Shown here piece after piece: positions 32,431-42,823 of a stretch of 64,000 nt of DNA; within the stretch, counting starts at the first letter, position 1; each line of letters opens with the position of its first letter. This stretch comes from Pelobates cultripes. Its lineage: Eukaryota > Chordata > Amphibia > Anura > Pelobatidae. The stretch spans positions 117,429,173 through 117,493,172 of the forward strand of contig OW240915.1 in assembly GCA_933207985.1 (NCBI GenBank), read 5' to 3'. The position numbers and the translations under genes are program-made. The notes beneath the pieces were generated by a model. The model had not been told where the DNA came from, did not search any database, and saw only the letters and a list, made by a program, of their open reading frames with translations.

Positions 32431-32572
32431 GACTGAGGTATGGGGGATACTGGGGTACCTAATATACTAGGGGAAGGTAGGCTTAATTGTTTAATTGATT
32501 GTGTTTCCTGTCCTGAGGGTTGGAGGGAGGAGCTAAACCCATATGTTAAATGCTGCCATGATTAGCCAGGAA
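32431..32572. repeat. DIRS1 right terminal repeat
   Basis: Inverse of 27127-27270, ending GATTAGCCAGGAA at the insertion point; PLE1 arm sequence resumes at 32573. Confidence 0.9.
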
Positions 32573-32899
32573 ATACGGTTTCTACTTCTATAGGAAATCA
32601 AGGAGATCTATACACAAGAAGGGTGAGGGTCGCCTTTACGGACCCCAAGAGCGCAGATATTGAGCTATTTCATATTAGCTCCTAAAATTGTGAGTGGGAA
32701 ATTTTCCCTTCCTAATTCTCTATAACGGACTTTATTATACAGTTTGCACTATGTTTGGTTTGTCTGTTTTTTATGTCTTGTAGAATTTATACTCTTATGT
32801 GAATATAAAGACATAAGGAATATTCAAGGTAGTATAGATATATACCTAGTTTTTATCACTACCCTTCTATTTAAATATAGCGCTACACCACAAGAGTTA
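32573..32899 (+). repeat. PLE1 right arm, outer part
   Basis: Inverse of 20722-21050. It ends CACCACAAGAGTT, exactly mirroring the left arm start, and then meets the retroviral gag at about 32900. Confidence 0.88.
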
Positions 32900-34589
32900 T
32901 TTGAAACAGTCTTGCATGAAATCTTTCCACTGATTCTCCTTTCTCTTGTATAACATCAGTAATGCCGGCAGCCTGATCTGCAAGTTTGTCTTTTGCCCAC
33001 TCCTTTACCTGGCTGCAAAAAGTTACTCCGGAGGGGTAATCAGTGTCACTTGTCAGTAAATCGGCATTGAGGTGTCGGGACATGCTGGGCCAATATGCAT
33101 CGCCGGCCTTGATTGCACAAATGCTTAGTAAATCACGCCATGCTGCGGAATAAGTCTTTTGAATCTGAACTATCCCTCGGTAAAAAGGCATAGGTTGCTT
33201 TTCTGGGTCAGGGAGCGATTTTATTAAAGCACTAGCTTGCGTTGGATTGAAAGCAACATATTTAGGAGGGGCCTGGTCCCCCCTATTTCCCCGACCCGCA
33301 TGCCCGAAAGGATCATCTATGGAACGGTGGGGCTGTGACTCTACAACCTCTAGTGAGCCCTGGGAACCCTCATCATTCTCATCCTCATCTGTGGTTTGGG
33401 CCCTTCTACGTGATGGGATAACCTGAGGTGTCAGAACCGGGGGAAATGAGGGATTCCCAGATGCTGGGGTGGCGGGTAGGTTATGAGCCTGTGGTGAGTA
33501 GTCACCGGGAAGTACCGGCATCAGGGGTGCTGAATGACTGGGGGCCGCCATATTGGAGGCGTGGAAAGGGGCTGCGTTAGGGTTAAGGGAAGAAGTGGCG
33601 GCCATATTGGATGTGGGCACATCCGGGGCAGACTGGGCCGGACTGGGCATGACCGGTGTCTGGGGAGTGGCTTGGAAAAAGGGGTAGGGATAATTTGGGT
33701 AGGGCGAGGACATTGGGTATGGTAAGGGGTATGGCCAGGGAAACTGGGCAGGGGCTAGGGCGGAACCAAGGGAGGGCATAATAGCTGAGTAAGGATTAGG
33801 GGGGGGAGTGGGGACTTGGGCTGTGGGAGGAGTGAGTAACGGGGAAGACGGAGCGGGATTAGTGGAGACGGGTGTAGGAGGAGTAGCTGAAGTGGGTGCA
33901 GTAGGATTGGCAATAGCAAGGGAGGAGGGGTTAGCTAACTGGGTGGAAGAAGATGGAGTAGGAGGGTTAGCAACGGAGAGTGAGTGTTGAGAAGAAATGG
34001 TGGATGAAACATTTAGACTAGGCAGATTAGTCACAGAAGGCAATGCAGGGATGGATGGGGATGATGGGAGTGTTAGGGATGATGGAGGGGAGAAAAAGGA
34101 TCCGTCAGAATTCAGGACTGGGCAGACAGGGGAGGTGACGGGATGGGTGACGGGAGGTTCGGGAGTGGAGAACATGGTCAGCTGGCTGTCGCCTTTTGCT
34201 GACCGAACCTTGGGAATAGACATCCCCTGGGCACCATCTTGGGGTGTTGGCTGAGAGGATGCCCCAGTAACACAATTCTTATGATACACATACAGTCTTA
34301 CACCTTTATGATTTATCTCTTCCTCTACCCAACCCTCCTGCTGGATAGCCTTTGCTACTCTGTACCATGCTTCAGCAGTACGTAATAAATCATTATCTGT
34401 AAGCTTGCCTTTCTTCTCTGTCAGTAATCTACGCCAGCTTTCTGGCTGTAATCTACCACATGAAGGCACAGCAATTTTACACACTTTAGCAATCTTTGCA
34501 ACATTTTTAATCATCTCTTCACCTTCTCTATCTTCAACTAAATCACACGCGAGCCAGCCCCTACTGGGCTTACTCACTTCCTGTCCCAT
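32883..34589 (-). pseudogene. ERV2 gag, truncated by PLE1
   Basis: 568 open codons. The start MGQEVSKP is a myristoylation-type matrix N-terminus. A helical matrix (to about residue 125), a 300-residue proline/serine/threonine-rich linker and then a capsid domain follow (YVAFNPTQASALIKSLPDP, FYRGIVQIQKTYSAAWRDL, and a major-homology-like QEKGESVERFHARL). The last five residues and the stop codon are supplied by the PLE1 arm (GTGGTGTAG), so capsid end and nucleocapsid are lost. Layout matches gamma/epsilon-type gag; the genus is not certain. Confidence 0.85.
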
Positions 34590-35877
34590 ATCCCCCTATA
34601 CAGAGCGTCCCAAGTATAGGTAAAGGAAAATGAAACAGAACGTCTACAATGCTCGACTGCCACTAGGAAGGGTGGGTCCCTCCCAGTGCGTCTTCCCAAA
34701 ACGTAGACCAGTCACTGAATCCGTGTACCCTCGGTGGTAGCCACGGATTGGAGCGGGGTGAGAAGTGTGTGACCAATCACTTCCCTTACAAGAGAAATAG
34801 GAGTGGATAGTGTAAATAGTACAGGAAGTAGAGGAAAAGTAAACAGTGAAAGTAGAGACAGACCCAGGAGTTTGAATGACTCCACACTTAAAACAACATT
34901 TAATACAACATTTCAATTGAAATACAGTGCATACATCAACAGTAATCCCTTTCCTTTACTCTTGTGGCCACCAAGGCCACCTCCCTCAATCTCGTAGTGT
35001 CCCCGCTCGGAGAACAACTTTCGTAAGTTTCACTACCAGCGGCCAAGGATAACGACTAACACCGGTCCGAAATCCATATGCCTCCCTCGTTACAGCAGTC
35101 CACTAAGTGTGGCCACCTCTATCCTCACTCCCGTAGTGCTCCCTATGGACCCACCCACAAGTCACACTACCCCGTGGTGATGGAGACAACAATGCCTGCC
35201 CGAATCCACACACCACAAATAAATTGGAATGCCACCAGCCTCAGCGCTCGAAGCTGGAGGGTACCATAACCTCTGCAAGCAGAGCAACGTACACAATGAG
35301 GCTAGCTAGAATATCAAAGTGACGTAACCGGGAAACCCCAGGAGGCAAGTCCCCTCCACAGATCCCCCAACCCTTCTTTTTCCTTACTACTGTTAGCTAG
35401 ACAGTACCTAAAAGAAGTAAACAGGAAAACAGGACCCCTTTGGAAAATCCCCACAGGTCCACCCCCCCTTTTTTCCCAACAGTCTGGGCCAAGTGACTCC
35501 TAAAAAGGGGTAAAAACAGGCAACAGAAGACCCCCAGGCAACCACCCACGGGTCCACCCCCCTTTATCCCAAAAGAGGGAAAGAACAAAACATATACCAC
35601 TAGCACACCCAGGCAACAGATAGACTAAATGCAGGTAAACAAATGGGTAACAAGACACCGGGCAAGATATTACCTGTCTTTGATGCCCTCCCGGGAAGCA
35701 GTCACAGACACGTGGACGGGTAAATCAAAGGGGCTGGAACATACCGGTGGCTCCTGCAGAAGTCTCTACCGTGTACTCAGAGGTGATCAGTCTCTCTTCC
35801 TTCCCCCCTGATTCCTCCGTCCAACAGCGTCTTCCTTAGGACGGCTTACCGGCCGGAGGCCATAGCCCGATGCCCCA
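34590..35877 (-). other. ERV2 untranslated leader
   Basis: About 1.3 kb between the primer-binding region and the gag start, longer than usual. No frame with support. C-rich runs (35455-35465, 35555-35565) and an 18-bp imperfect repeat (CCCACGGGTCCACCCCCC / CCACAGGTCCACCCCCCC) are present. Confidence 0.65.
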
Positions 35878-35895
35878 CGTGGATGGACGCCAAAT
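35872..35895 (-). promoter_or_regulatory. ERV2 primer-binding-site region
   Basis: Three bases inside the LTR the minus strand reads TGGCGTCCATCCACGTGGGG. It begins TGGCG and ends ACGTGGGGC as does the lysine-tRNA(1,2) site, with a few extra bases in the middle, so a lysine primer is suggested but not proven. Confidence 0.5.
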
Positions 35896-36599
35896 TGATG
35901 TAGATTAATTTAGAAATAAACAAAAATGTTTAAAAGTCTATCTGTTCCTGTCCAAATCTGAGATGAATAAATTGCGTATACACAGAAGTAAGTTCACACT
36001 GACACATGCAGTTCAGGTTAAAAACACTTCAGGAAATTTATTAGCATCTAGTTAAAAAGCGGGCACGCAGGCCTTTTTATATGCAAAATGATATCATCAT
36101 TGAATATCAGATAATAACAAATAAACATCATTAATTGGGTTAAATGTTAAGTGGCTATGTCAGTGTCCACCCATTAATATTATTAATTGGCTCAGAGATT
36201 TGAGTGACTAGTGAGGCACCCTCCCATCATGGGATGTCGTCGCCATTGCTCTTTAGCACGAGGCTTACTCGGTGGAAAGGGGGGCTTGGGCGTCATTTTA
36301 CGTAGTTAGTGATGTCAGTCTCGTGGTCTGTTCCAAGGTTCTTTTATGAATAGAACATTTCATTTTGTCGCTGTTCTCCTGGCCTTGGATTATACTATGT
36401 TGCAAGTCAACGGAGATCCGCTAACTCCGGGGCTAGTTATGTCCTTAGAGAGAGAAAATACAATCTCTTATTCATTATATTGAATACTGTCATGTAAGGT
36501 GAACAAAATGGAGAGTTCTGTCACAGTGTGAGATTAAAAAATGGAGTTAGTACAATTATTCAATACAAGTTCAGTAAAGATTTTAATAATTCTACATCA
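35896..36599 (-). repeat. ERV2 5' LTR (704 bp)
   Basis: Ends are a perfect 9-bp inverted pair, TGATGTAGA at 35896 and TCTACATCA at 36591. On the minus strand there is TATAAAAAGG (about 36075-36085) followed by AATAAA (about 36035-36041), a plausible promoter and polyadenylation signal. No partner LTR is in the window. Confidence 0.85.
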
Positions 36600-37472
36600 C
36601 TCTCATAATGTCAAGGTTCACTATTGCAACACTCAAACAATAAGGCGAATAGTATCCTATACTAAGATAGTGCATTTTACTGGACCTCAGAGTGGCCGGG
36701 CTGAACATATAGGCGTATAGAATACAGTCTACAGAGAAAAAACACTAAAAGGCCAAAAAAAATGGAAAACTAGATAAGCAAAAGAACACAGCCAAGGTCA
36801 AGGATTCCAGAAATCAGTGTTGTCAATATACAAAGAGCCAATTCAAACCAGAAAAACGTATTATAAGTACAAGAATGTACTCTCGGGTAACTGAGACCAT
36901 GAAACGGTGAAGAAGTAAGGTATAACATTTATCATAGGCTTGTGCACAATGGAACCAGGACAGAGCTGAAGGCATGACAGGGTGCTGGGTTGTGACACAA
37001 AACCCTCGCCATTGAATAATATAACTAGGACACCACCCACCATTGGGTGGGGAGTGTTATGAATATTAAATGTGACTAACACAATATTTGTGCTTTTATG
37101 CCCATAACTAGTCGTTAGTTCACCATTTAACAGATATTCCCTGCATTAATGCCAGTTTTAGGAACTGAAAATGTTAATTAAACTGGTTAATTTAACCAGT
37201 TCAGTGGCAGGTGGCAGGTTGATGGGTAGGGAATAGGCTGGAAGGAGGGACATGTTACTATAGTTTTGATTGGAAACTGTTTTGTGGATGTTAGGCAGTT
37301 GGTTTTTAGAGTTCATTGAGGATAGCAGCGATGTAGCAGTACAGGGGCACAGGCAGGGTTACTAATTTTCTAAGGCTGCAAGTATATGCTCTAGTCCTGG
37401 AGCAGTGCGTTTGATCTGTTCAGAGCAGCAGAAACCTTTATCTTCACTTCATCTAAAATCCTGAGACATTAA
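36600..37472. other. Intergenic stretch, no gene recognised
   Basis: Non-repetitive by eye, with only chance frames (for example 36861-37082). It ends at the assembly gap. Confidence 0.5.
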
Positions 37473-37572
37473 NNNNNNNNNNNNNNNNNNNNNNNNNNNN
37501 NNNNNNNNNNNNNNNNNNNNNNNNNNNNNNNNNNNNNNNNNNNNNNNNNNNNNNNNNNNNNNNNNNNNNNNN
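37473..37572. other. Assembly gap, 100 N
   Basis: Exactly 100 N, the usual placeholder for a gap of unknown size, so the distance across it should not be trusted. Confidence 1.
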
Positions 37573-38097
37573 GATTTGGAGTCACACTCAAAATTAAAGT
37601 TGAAAAACACACTACAGGCTGATCCAACTTTGATGTAATGTCCTTAAAACAAGTCAAAATGAGGCTCAGTAGTGTGTGTGGCCTCCACGTACCTGTATGA
37701 CCTCCCTACAACACCTGTGCATGATCCTGATGAGGTGGCGGATGGTCTCCTGAGGGATCTCCTCCCAGACCTGGACTAAAGCATCTGCCAACTCCTGAAC
37801 AGTCTGTGGTGCAACGTGACGTTGGTGGATGGAGCGAGACATGATGTCCCAGATGTGCTCAATTGGATTCAGGTCTGGGGAACAGGTGGGCCAGTCCATA
37901 GCATCAATGCCTTCGTCTTGCAGGAACTGCTGACACACTCCAGCCACATGAGGTCTAGCAATGTCTTGCATTTGGAGGAACCCAGGGCCAACCGCACCAG
38001 CATATGGTCTCACAAGGGGTCTGAGGATCTCATCTCGGTACCTAATGGCAGTCAGGCTACTTCTGGTGAGCACACGGAGGGCTGTGCTCGCCAGAGG
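37573..38097 (-). pseudogene. Tc1-like transposase fragment A
   Basis: A 135-codon frame (37666-38073) with the C-terminal half of a Tc1 transposase: MQDIARPHVAGVCQQFLQDE carries the second catalytic Asp (usual QDNARPH, here Ile for Asn), and DWPTCSPDLNPIEHIWDIM carries the catalytic Glu of the DD34E triad. The N-terminal DNA-binding half is missing. It is cut on the right by Tc1-B (about 38098) and on the left runs into the gap. Confidence 0.88.
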
Positions 38098-39180
38098 TAT
38101 TTCGGTAATGCAACGTAAAAGAGGAAACTAATATATGAGATAGACGCATTACATGCAAAGCAAGATAGTTCAAGCGGTGATTTGTCATAAGTGCGATGAT
38201 TATGGCTTACAGCTCATGAAAACCCCAAATCTCAGTAAATTAGAATATTACATGCAATCAATAAAACAAAGAGTGTACATAGAACAATATCGGACCTCTG
38301 AAAAATATAAGCATGCATATGGACTCAATACTTGGCTTGGGCCCCTTTTGCAGCAATTACTGCCTCAATGCGGCGCGGCATTGAAGCTATCAACCTGTGG
38401 CACTGCTGAGGTGTTATGGAAGACCAGGATGCTTCAATAGCGGCCTTCAGCTCTTCTGCATTGTTCGGTCTCATGTCTCTCATCTTTCTCTTGGCAATGC
38501 CCCATAGATTCCTCTATGGGGTTCAGGTCAGGTCAGGCGAGTTTGCTGGACAATCAAGCACAATAATCCCACGGTCTTTGAACCAGGCTTTGGTGCTTTA
38601 GGCAGTGTGGGCAGGTGCCAAGTCCTGATGGAAAATAAAGTCAGCATCCCCATAGAGCTTGTCTGCGGAAGGAAGCATGAAGTGCTCCAAAATCTCCTGG
38701 TAGACGGCTGCGTTGACCCTGAACTCAATGAAGCACAGTGGACAAACACCAGCAGATGACATGGCTCCCCAAATCAACACAGACTGTGGAAACTTCACAT
38801 TGGACTTCAAGCAAATGGTTTTCTGCACAATTGTCAGGTCAGCAGTCTTACCCATGATTGTGATTCCTACTGAACCAGGCTGAGAGACCATTTAAAGGCT
38901 CAGAAACCCTTTGCAGGTGTCATGGCTTACTTAGCTGATTAGAGTGGGACACTGTGAGCCTAGAATATTTTACCTTTTCACAATATTCTAATTTACTGAG
39001 ATTGTGGATTTGGGGTTTTCATGAGCTGTAAGCCATAATCATCGCACTTATGACAAATCACGGCTTGAACTATCTTGCTTTGCATGTAATGCGTCTATCT
39101 CATATATTAGTTTCCCCTTTTACGTTGCTTTACTGAAATAAATGAACTTTTGCACGATATTCTAATTTTCCGAGTATCAC
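38098..39180 (-). mobile_element. Tc1-like element B, internally deleted
   Basis: Long inverted terminal repeats of about 150 bp, 38099-38249 with 38982-39140 (shared parts include GAGATAGACGCATTACATGC and CATAAGTGCGATGATTATGG), enclose a shortened transposase gene. The right end extends 40 bp beyond the repeat and abuts a TA microsatellite. It inserted in or beside Tc1-like fragment A. Confidence 0.82.
38340..38891 (-). pseudogene. Tc1-B transposase with large in-frame deletion
   Basis: The frame opens near the usual start (MGKTADLTIVQKTI) but after about 14 residues jumps to the catalytic core (CLKSNVKFPQSVLIWGAMSS, then FIFHQDLAPAHTA with the second Asp). The helix-turn-helix DNA-binding domains and the first catalytic Asp are therefore missing. 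A stop follows AHTA, and the remainder (NSPDL..PIE equivalent) is in other frames. Incapable of transposition itself, but its ends could be used by a helper. Confidence 0.78.
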
Positions 39181-39186
39181 TTGTGT

Positions 39187-39356
<170 letters not shown>

Positions 39357-39485
39357 TTAAAACCAAGAGGGCTGCACTCACCTGAACATGCATACATTAT
39401 AGGGTGCTGCTGGGGCCAATATATATACAACATACATAATACACAATCCAGTGCACTCAGGAGAGTTCAACCCTCTTGGTTTCAT
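39357..39485. repeat. Small inverted-repeat element within TA tracts
   Basis: AAACCAAGAGGGCTGCACTC at 39359 is mirrored by the CAACCCTCTTGGTTTCATT end near 39467-39485, with TATAT on both sides. About 125 bp long, non-coding. The GCACTCACCTGAA context is like the Penelope tails seen here (55770), so it may be a Penelope-tail derivative or a small MITE. Confidence 0.5.
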
Positions 39486-39844
39486 TAATATATATTTGGG
39501 AGTCCAGGCCAACTCCTTGGTTTTGCACAACTCCCTGTCACAGATGCCTCATTCCAGGATCCCATTTAGCCATTTAGTCTTGACCTGCAGAGAGTCCCAG
39601 GAGGAAGTAGTTCCCAAGTAAGTGGACTGATCTCATAAGGGCAGGCATTAGGCTGCTAGAGTAGGACCTGCCAAGAACGGGGTACATTCACGTTGTGGCA
39701 GGCTTATGCAATATATGATCATATAATGATACTAAACCCCCTTTATTTTTTGCCTAGATGAGGTGTTTTAAATAAAACTATTAAAATCTATGAGATTTGA
39801 AATCATTGTTTAGTGAATAAGCGAGTGCCCTGGATTGTGTATTT

Positions 39845-39846
<2 letters not shown>
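39486..39846. other. Intergenic stretch, no gene recognised
   Basis: No frame or repeat with support between the small inverted element and the next TA tract. Confidence 0.5.

Positions 39847-39915
<69 letters not shown>
39847..39915. repeat. (TA)n microsatellite at DIRS2 left end
   Basis: TA tract followed by a T run, directly abutting the DIRS2 terminus at about 39928. Confidence 0.92.
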
Positions 39916-39923
<8 letters not shown>

Positions 39924-41418
39924 TTTTTCCTGGCTAATCATGGCAGCATATACACCAAGGTTTTAAAAGGAGGCTCCATCCCTAAGGTCCTCAGTCTTTT
40001 TCCTGTCCTACAGCCCTTAGGACGTGAGCAATTTGCCCCCTTTACTTACGGACATGTATGTTTTGTATTTTTTATCTTCATTACTTTATTTGCCTGTTTT
40101 ACTGTAGTACATTATGCAGTTGTGCTTTTATGCTGTGATGCATTTAAGCTTTGACATCTTTAAACTAGTACATTATACAGCTGTACCTTATTTTTAAGAT
40201 TGTGGTACATTATGCGGTTGTGCTTTTGCTAGGAAGCATTTAAGCTGTGTTGCATTTAAGCTGTGTGACATTTAAAACTGTTTCATTTAAATTTGCATTT
40301 AATACTGTTGCATGTAATACCGCAAGTCATTGGAAACCACAGTGCATTGGAAAACTGCAGTGCATTTGAAGACTGATATATTTTAAATACTGTTACATTT
40401 TGGAAACTGTTAGATTTGAAAACTGTTACCTTTTATACCTTGAGGCCTTTAGACTGTGGTGCCTTTAAACTTTGACTGTTTGCACATGGTTGCCTTTTAA
40501 ACTTCCTTGCAGGCACTTTTGTTATCTATTTTGCTTCCCCTCGGTCCCAGTGATTTATTCCCGGTTCCCTGGGTGTTTAGGGGCCATGTAGGCTTCAGAC
40601 AGAGTCCTCTCCCTGGTCTCTAAACAGCAAACACACTCGGAATAGGCCCACATGTGTGCAGTTTGTGCCTTATTGGGCCTAATACAGATGACTTGCATTG
40701 TGGGAATACAAGTTGTGGCAGCCATCTTGGATAAGGGCAATTGCCAGAAAGTGCCTAAAATAAAGGGAAAATTACAGTAAACATACCACACTTATTTGGT
40801 AAGTATTTGCAGGGTCTCCAGACATGGATAAGTGCTGTCTTTAGCCTGTTTTAAAGCGCTTCCGCTGGTTTCTTATAGAATTTAACAGTGCACATTTTTT
40901 GCTTAATACTTTACCACAGGTAATATTTAGTTATTATTTGTCAGGTGTCTGATTCTTCACCAGGATCTGGTTATGAGGAGAAAACAGTGGATGGAATCGG
41001 TTATGTACTGACTTCCTCCAGAAGGTTGTCGCTTCAGCGTGACCTATCACTGTGCAGCCACATGACATGCGGGCAGGGCTTAAAAAGTAAGTTCCAGAGG
41101 CCTTAGGGGTAAGAAAAGAGGCCAGGCTTTAACCTGTGGAGGAAGTTATTTCCAACCCCAGAACTACACCACCTAAGTCGCACACTTATGGATCATAGGT
41201 GGACGCAGACCTGTCCAAAATTTTACGCCTACCATTACAGGAGGCCAGCCAGCTGTGATTTCCGCTGCTGTTTTTACAAATATGAAATATGTGATTAAAG
41301 ATCTAAAGGCTACTATGGAGCGAGATATTAAAAGCCAAGATTGAAGAGGCAGTCTGAAGTCTTTAGGTTACAACTGACTTCTTCACAGAAACTTCCCTAG
41401 ATGTAACTAGGATATCCT

Positions 41419-41601
41419 TTGGATCAAATGGCTTTATCTATTGCAGCTAAGAAAGCATTATGGTTCTGTTTCTGGGATGATGACTCATCCTCCAAGTCTG
41501 CCCTCTACACCATTCTATTTGAAGGGGTGGTGCTGTTTAGGAAAACTTTGGATAATTCCATTGAAAAGGCGAATGAGGGCTGCAAGATATTGGTACCTTA
41601 A
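41419..41601 (+). pseudogene. DIRS2 gag-like remnant
   Basis: 60 codons with AAKKALWFCFWDDDSSSKSAL and LFRKTLDNSIEKA, matching ARRALWLRSWGADLSSKNNL and LFGKPLDEAIKKA of DIRS1 ORF1 (about 30640-30740). Adjacent sequence is frameshifted. Confidence 0.8.
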
Positions 41602-42125
41602 GATGGAAGTTCCAGGGATCCCAGCTCCTCATAGTCTGACTGGAGAACCTCCAGTGATCAGTATTTCTGAGATACAGGGAGCCACTGGCCCTGAAGGAAA
41701 TACTCCAGAGGTAACTCATGGCAGTTGGAAAACCTGCCTTTCAAGGTTCTAATGGAGCTAGAACGCAGTTGTTTTGCTCTTCAGCAATGAAAATATCTCC
41801 TCCAGTACTAGGAGCCTCATTTTTCTGATCATGCATACCTGGGCTCGTCATACTCTGGAGGCTTGAGTGGTATCCATGGTCCAGATTGATATAGACTGGA
41901 GTTTTTTCTTAACGGGCACAGGAGTCTCCATACCAACAGTATTAAGACCAATGAATCCAAAGGTAAAGCACTGAAGGAAGAAGCCTTCTGGACGAAGAGG
42001 TGATTTTTTTTTTAGGTCCCAGAACAAGAGCAGTTCCAGGGACAAGTTTTGCCTCTCTTCTGGTGCTAAGAGGAAAAGCACATGAAAGCCTACACTGGAC
42101 CTAAGAGGGGCCAACAAGAGGCTGA

Positions 42126-42823
42126 ATGTTAGTCTTTGGGATGGAGTCAATCAGATCCATATCTCAAGCAATCTGGAAGGATAATTTCCTTACCTCTATA
42201 TATCTCAAGGATGCTTACTTTCAGTCCAATCTGCAGAGATCTTCGGCATTAGCTCAGAAAAGAACTTCCATGTTAGTGCCCTACCATTTGGCCTCAATGT
42301 GGCCCCAAGAATCTTTCTATGTGCTTATAATGTTATTGAGAGTCTAGAACTCCACCTGGTTCCATTATCTGGAGGATCTACTGCTGATAGCCTTAGACCC
42401 TCAGAAGGCAGGCACACATAGGTATATAGTTCTTTCATAACTCCTAAAGTTTGGCTGCTTGATGAATATCAAGAAAAGCAGTTTCAGACCAGCTCAGTGG
42501 ATGACATCCATGAGTGGAAAATTCTAGGCTCTGCTTTTCCCTATCTCGGGAACAGTTCCACAGATTGTAAAGGTTTTCTCTCCCAGTTTCTTCATTTTTG
42601 CCTGGTAACAGCAAGAAAATAGATGCAACTACTAGGAATCCTGGCTTCCATCAGCAGACTTGTCAGATGGGCCCAATGGCATCTCTGGATTCCTTACAGA
42701 TCCTTCCTATCTTGGTCTAACAAGAGAAAGATTATTGGAGCCAGCCACTTACTATGTCCCCATCAGTGGAGTTGCACCTTACCCTGGCAGCTGAAAGAGG
42801 GATTAGATCTGAGTTTCCAGTGA
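42126..42823 (+). pseudogene. DIRS2 RT/RNase H remnants
   Basis: MESIRSISQAIWKDNFLTSI followed by LKDAYF equals the first RT blocks of DIRS1 (MESIRSI..., LRDAYF). Further on, QLLGILASISRLVRWAQWHL (42626-42685) equals its RLLGTLSSTIELVRWAQWNL. The YLDD region (about 42355-42385) reads as HYLED-like sequence in a shifted frame. No continuous ORF remains. Confidence 0.8.

Larger units (their letters stand above)
27090..32572 (-). mobile_element. DIRS retrotransposon, full length and apparently intact (DIRS1)
   Basis: A 5.48-kb tyrosine-recombinase retrotransposon read leftwards. It has inverted terminal repeats (27127-27270 with 32431-32572), an internal complementary region that joins both termini (27311-27407), and three overlapping open frames: gag-like (31740-30382), RT/RNase H (30443-28485) and tyrosine recombinase (to 27472). 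All are uninterrupted. It sits in the right arm of PLE1 between CACCAT and ACGGTTTC; the left arm shows the empty site. No target duplication is seen, as expected for recombinase-mediated insertion. Confidence 0.95.
20722..32899 (-). mobile_element. Penelope-like element PLE1 with 1.9-kb inverted arms (DIRS nested inside)
   Basis: A Penelope-like element read leftwards. It has an upstream ORF1 (24348-25508), an RT plus GIY-YIG frame (22071-24498) and long inverted terminal repeats: 20722-22608 is the reverse complement of 25531-27089 plus 32573-32899. The right arm is interrupted by a DIRS element (27090-32572). Without the DIRS, PLE1 is about 6.7 kb. Both arms carry a minimal hammerhead ribozyme. 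Inverted, so-called pseudo-LTR arms and terminal hammerheads are known features of Penelope elements. The right end abuts a retroviral gag. Confidence 0.92.
32900..36599 (-). mobile_element. Endogenous retrovirus ERV2, 5' half only
   Basis: Read leftwards: 5' LTR (35896-36599), primer-site-like sequence, a long leader, and a gag frame cut by the PLE1 right end. The rest of gag, pol, env and the 3' LTR are absent, and no ERV2 sequence is recognisable on the far side of PLE1 near 20600, so a deletion or rearrangement accompanied or followed the PLE1 insertion. It differs from ERV1 in LTR and leader. Confidence 0.85.

Noticed and set aside
33534..34254. Gly/Val-rich plus-strand frames over ERV2
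   Set aside because: Antisense shadow of the proline-rich linker of gag.
36861..37082. 73-codon frame in intergenic DNA
   Set aside because: No homology pattern, composition or neighbour supports a gene.
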